DNA of 46,879 nt, taken from contig NZ_JARACP010000023.1 in the NCBI RefSeq assembly GCF_028765545.1, positions 1 to 46,879 of the forward strand, read 5' to 3'. Below are positions 44,488 through 46,879 of this stretch, in pieces. Positions within the stretch are counted from its first letter, which is position 1. The number at the start of each line of letters is the position of its first letter. Under the pieces are notes generated by a model. It worked only from the letters and a program-made list of their open reading frames with translations. It did no database searches and was not told the origin of the DNA. This stretch comes from Aliivibrio sp. S4MY1. Lineage in GTDB: Bacteria > Pseudomonadota > Gammaproteobacteria > Enterobacterales > Vibrionaceae. The translations under genes and the position numbers were made by a program.

Positions 44488-46755
44488 TTATAAAGTTGCA
44501 CCAATACTTAAATATACTGATTCGTGATTTTGTTCTGTGCGACCATAAGCGAAAATAATTGGGCCTATTGGTGAGTCTATTCCAGCAAAAATAGAGCCCG
44601 CAGTGTAAATTGGTGCATCACTGAAGTTCTCTTCATTCCATAACCCTCCATTTTCGACTGAGGCACCTAAATATATAGGTGATTGAAATAATCCAAAATC
44701 GTTATCCATTAAGCGATATCGATATACAAGACTAGTAAAAACTAAATTTTGTCCTGTTAAGCTATCTTTTGGTGTACCTGATAAACGTAAAAAACCACCG
44801 AGTGATTTGGGCTCTAACTGTAAATCTCCCTTTTTATTTTCAACAACGCCATACTCAAAATTACCGACGAAAGTATGACGATAATAAGTCCAAGCTGCCC
44901 TTGTGTTCACAGTAAACTCTATAACTGAATCTTTTGTTCCATCAATATCAATAACACTGTCATCTACATTATCATGAGAATATAGATACTCTGAACGAAC
45001 GTAGAAACCTTTAGTTGGGAAAGTATAGTTATCTAATGTATCAAGACGATACTGAGCAAAAACACCTTCTCGAGTATAACTTGCATCAATGCTTGAGATA
45101 CTACTAAAAGCAACATCACCTTTAGTGTATCGTCCACCGATCCTAAAATCACTCCATAAACGCCCCTGTAGACCAAACGCAGCTTCAAGAACTAAATCGC
45201 TATACTCCAAGGGAAAATCATTATCAATTGAACTTAATTCATTACCTGATAAAGAGAATTTTTTCTGCTCAACACTATAAGTCGACTTAAATGATGTAAA
45301 TAATAGTTGGTTGATTAAAAATGGGGTATATAACTCAGCAGAGATCAATTTATCGGTTCCTAACTCAAAATTAACTCTCAATTCTGAACGATTATCTCTA
45401 AAGCCCGTTAATTCAATATCAGTAAAATTAATCGACATTCCTAGTGAATATTTACTCTGATTATCAAAGTCATCTTCAAGAGCAAAGCGAAAATCTAAAT
45501 AGTTTGGACCCCAACTTTTCTCCTTAACTTCAACAACAAGATCATGAGTTCCTTCACTTGTTTCTTTATAGTAATAATCAACTCGTTCAAATCTATCAAT
45601 GACATATAAATCTCTTATATGTGCTTCTAATTCATCGGCGGTATATGTTTGACCTTCTTTAATATTAAGACGGTCTAGCAACATTTTTTCTGTATATAAA
45701 CTTTTATTCTCTAATTGCAGTTTATTTATTGGTAACGAATTACCACGTATAAGTTGCTCTGTTTTTTTATATTTATTATCGCTATAAGCCTGATAAGCCT
45801 TCTCTGATATAACTAATTTATCTAATACTTTATGTTTTTCATAAGCAATGTCATAACCCTTATCATAAGCAAAAGGCATTCGATCGAATTCAGCAGTTTC
45901 CATTTTCCCTACATGGGGAGAAAGTAATATATCTTTTTCACCTAATAATTTTTCTTGCTGAAGGGTGCTATTTTTTACAATGTAATTTGTTAATTGCCCC
46001 ATTACAGATAAATAACTAGAGATATCTTTTGCCTCTAAGTAATCAGAACCTATATCTACAGCTATAATAATATCTGCCCCCATCTCCCTTGCTATATCTA
46101 CAGGCATATTATTTACACTACCGCCGTCAACCAACAAACGCCCTTCATATTCAACAGGTGGAAGCGCTCCAGGAACTGACATACTTGCCATCATTGCTTC
46201 TGCTAAATTGCCATGATCTAATATCACAGGCTCTAGCTTCTCTATATCAGTAGCAACAGCTCTGAATGGGATAGGAAGATCATCAAATGACTCTAAATAA
46301 GGAACATTTCCTGACGTTGTTCTCAGGATTTTGGCCATATTCTGGCCTTGAACAAAGCCTTTTGGTGCTTTTAGTTCTGTGAAGGAGAAGCCAATATCTG
46401 TTCCGATTTGATAACGATCTTCATATTCCTTATCTCTAATTTGTCTTTCACTTCGTTCAACTTTATCAACAAATCCGCTATTCCAATCAATAGTATCAAT
46501 AAAGATTTCGATTTCATCCGCACTTAATCCTGATGCATATAACCCCCCAATATAAGCCCCCATACTGGTACCTGTAATATAATCAATGGGGATTTTCATT
46601 TCTTCTAGTGCTTTAAGTACCCCAATATGTGCAGCACCCTTTGCTCCACCGCCAGCAAGCACCAACCCAATTTTAGGGCGAGTTTCATCAGCTAATGCCA
46701 CTGAAGAAGATAGATATAAAAAAATAGAAGGAAACAGGAGAGGCTTGAAGCGCAT
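44488..46755 (-). CDS. Secreted patatin-like phospholipase with beta-barrel (PlpD-like)
   Basis: A 755-residue predicted outer-membrane protein with a signal peptide (1-22, ending VALA-DE). The patatin lipase domain (about 28-300) has the oxyanion loop GGGAKG, nucleophile Ser64 in GTSMG and Asp210 in the DGG dyad motif, so the hydrolase is predicted active. A POTRA-like segment (about 325-410) and a C-terminal Omp85/TamA-type barrel (about 415-755, ending SIGATL) follow. This layout is that of PlpD, the type Vd secretion model. AAGGA lies 7 nt before the ATG. Substrate and surface exposure versus periplasmic location are open. Confidence 0.9.
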   Translation of the reverse strand: MRFKPLLFPSIFLYLSSSVALADETRPKIGLVLAGGGAKGAAHIGVLKALEEMKIPIDYITGTSMGAYIGGLYASGLSADEIEIFIDTIDWNSGFVDKVERSERQIRDKEYEDRYQIGTDIGFSFTELKAPKGFVQGQNMAKILRTTSGNVPYLESFDDLPIPFRAVATDIEKLEPVILDHGNLAEAMMASMSVPGALPPVEYEGRLLVDGGSVNNMPVDIAREMGADIIIAVDIGSDYLEAKDISSYLSVMGQLTNYIVKNSTLQQEKLLGEKDILLSPHVGKMETAEFDRMPFAYDKGYDIAYEKHKVLDKLVISEKAYQAYSDNKYKKTEQLIRGNSLPINKLQLENKSLYTEKMLLDRLNIKEGQTYTADELEAHIRDLYVIDRFERVDYYYKETSEGTHDLVVEVKEKSWGPNYLDFRFALEDDFDNQSKYSLGMSINFTDIELTGFRDNRSELRVNFELGTDKLISAELYTPFLINQLLFTSFKSTYSVEQKKFSLSGNELSSIDNDFPLEYSDLVLEAAFGLQGRLWSDFRIGGRYTKGDVAFSSISSIDASYTREGVFAQYRLDTLDNYTFPTKGFYVRSEYLYSHDNVDDSVIDIDGTKDSVIEFTVNTRAAWTYYRHTFVGNFEYGVVENKKGDLQLEPKSLGGFLRLSGTPKDSLTGQNLVFTSLVYRYRLMDNDFGLFQSPIYLGASVENGGLWNEENFSDAPIYTAGSIFAGIDSPIGPIIFAYGRTEQNHESVYLSIGATL

Positions 46756-46879
46756 AAAATCATCCTTGAAATATTGATATAAAAAGAATACAGGATGAAG
46801 AAGGAGATAAAAAGCTTAATCAACTGAACTACCACTTCGCTGTGTCTATTCTGCATCATCTTACTTTTATCCAGACGTA
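46756..46879. other. Right-edge spacer
   Basis: The last 124 bp hold no recognisable gene or RNA. They contain the promoter-side sequence of the patatin-like gene; no confident promoter hexamers were identified. Confidence 0.3.

Overview
The window looks like chromosome I of a marine Vibrionaceae bacterium, most likely Aliivibrio (A. fischeri / A. logei group). This is inferred from the AT-rich sequence, the protein families, and a gene order that, from memory, follows the Vibrio cholerae acnB-to-hemL chitin-locus segment. It was not checked by alignment. I see no phage, integrase, insertion sequence, tRNA or CRISPR array. One short palindromic MITE-like element is the only possible mobile trace.

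Layout. The left edge holds the promoter and boxA leader of an rRNA operon read leftward out of the window. Next come mtnN, a divergent CbiB/CobD-family membrane protein, a YadS/TRIC channel and an M23 murein endopeptidase, all on +. A leftward RND efflux pair (adaptor, then pump) and erpA follow, with hemL divergent from erpA. After hemL lies a 36-residue Cys-rich membrane peptide on the minus strand, too short for routine ORF calling. Then come a PerM/AI-2E family membrane protein, a 163-bp imperfect palindrome, rsmC, and the hybrid sensor kinase gene chiS.

The core (17.3-31.7 kb) is a ten-gene chitin-oligosaccharide operon. It encodes a periplasmic (GlcNAc)n-binding protein, two permeases, two ATPases, a GH9 exo-glucosaminidase-like enzyme, a GlcNAc/GlcN kinase, a GH20 hexosaminidase, a GH94 chitobiose phosphorylase and a phosphohexomutase. 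Imported oligosaccharides can be hydrolysed (GH20, then kinase to GlcNAc-6-P) or phosphorolysed (GH94 to GlcNAc-1-P, then mutase to GlcNAc-6-P). ChiS, encoded just upstream, is the known Vibrio regulator of this operon. The 565 bp before the operon are rich in palindromes.

The right part is mostly leftward: a Fur-regulated ferric-iron ABC transporter (fbpABC), glnK-amtB behind a sigma-54-like promoter and an NtrC-like site, and yacL. A rightward glycerate-use cassette (cdaR-type regulator, GntP-family permease, glycerate kinase) follows, then leftward acnB and a secreted patatin/beta-barrel protein of the PlpD type.

Most of the window is recognisable core metabolism and a known chitin system. 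I did not find a clearly new multi-gene system. The least explained items are the 36-aa peptide, the 163-bp palindrome, the palindrome cluster ahead of the chitin operon, the dyad ahead of chiS, the NtrC-like site embedded in the yacL terminator, and the divergent CbiB homologue in a locus without btuF.
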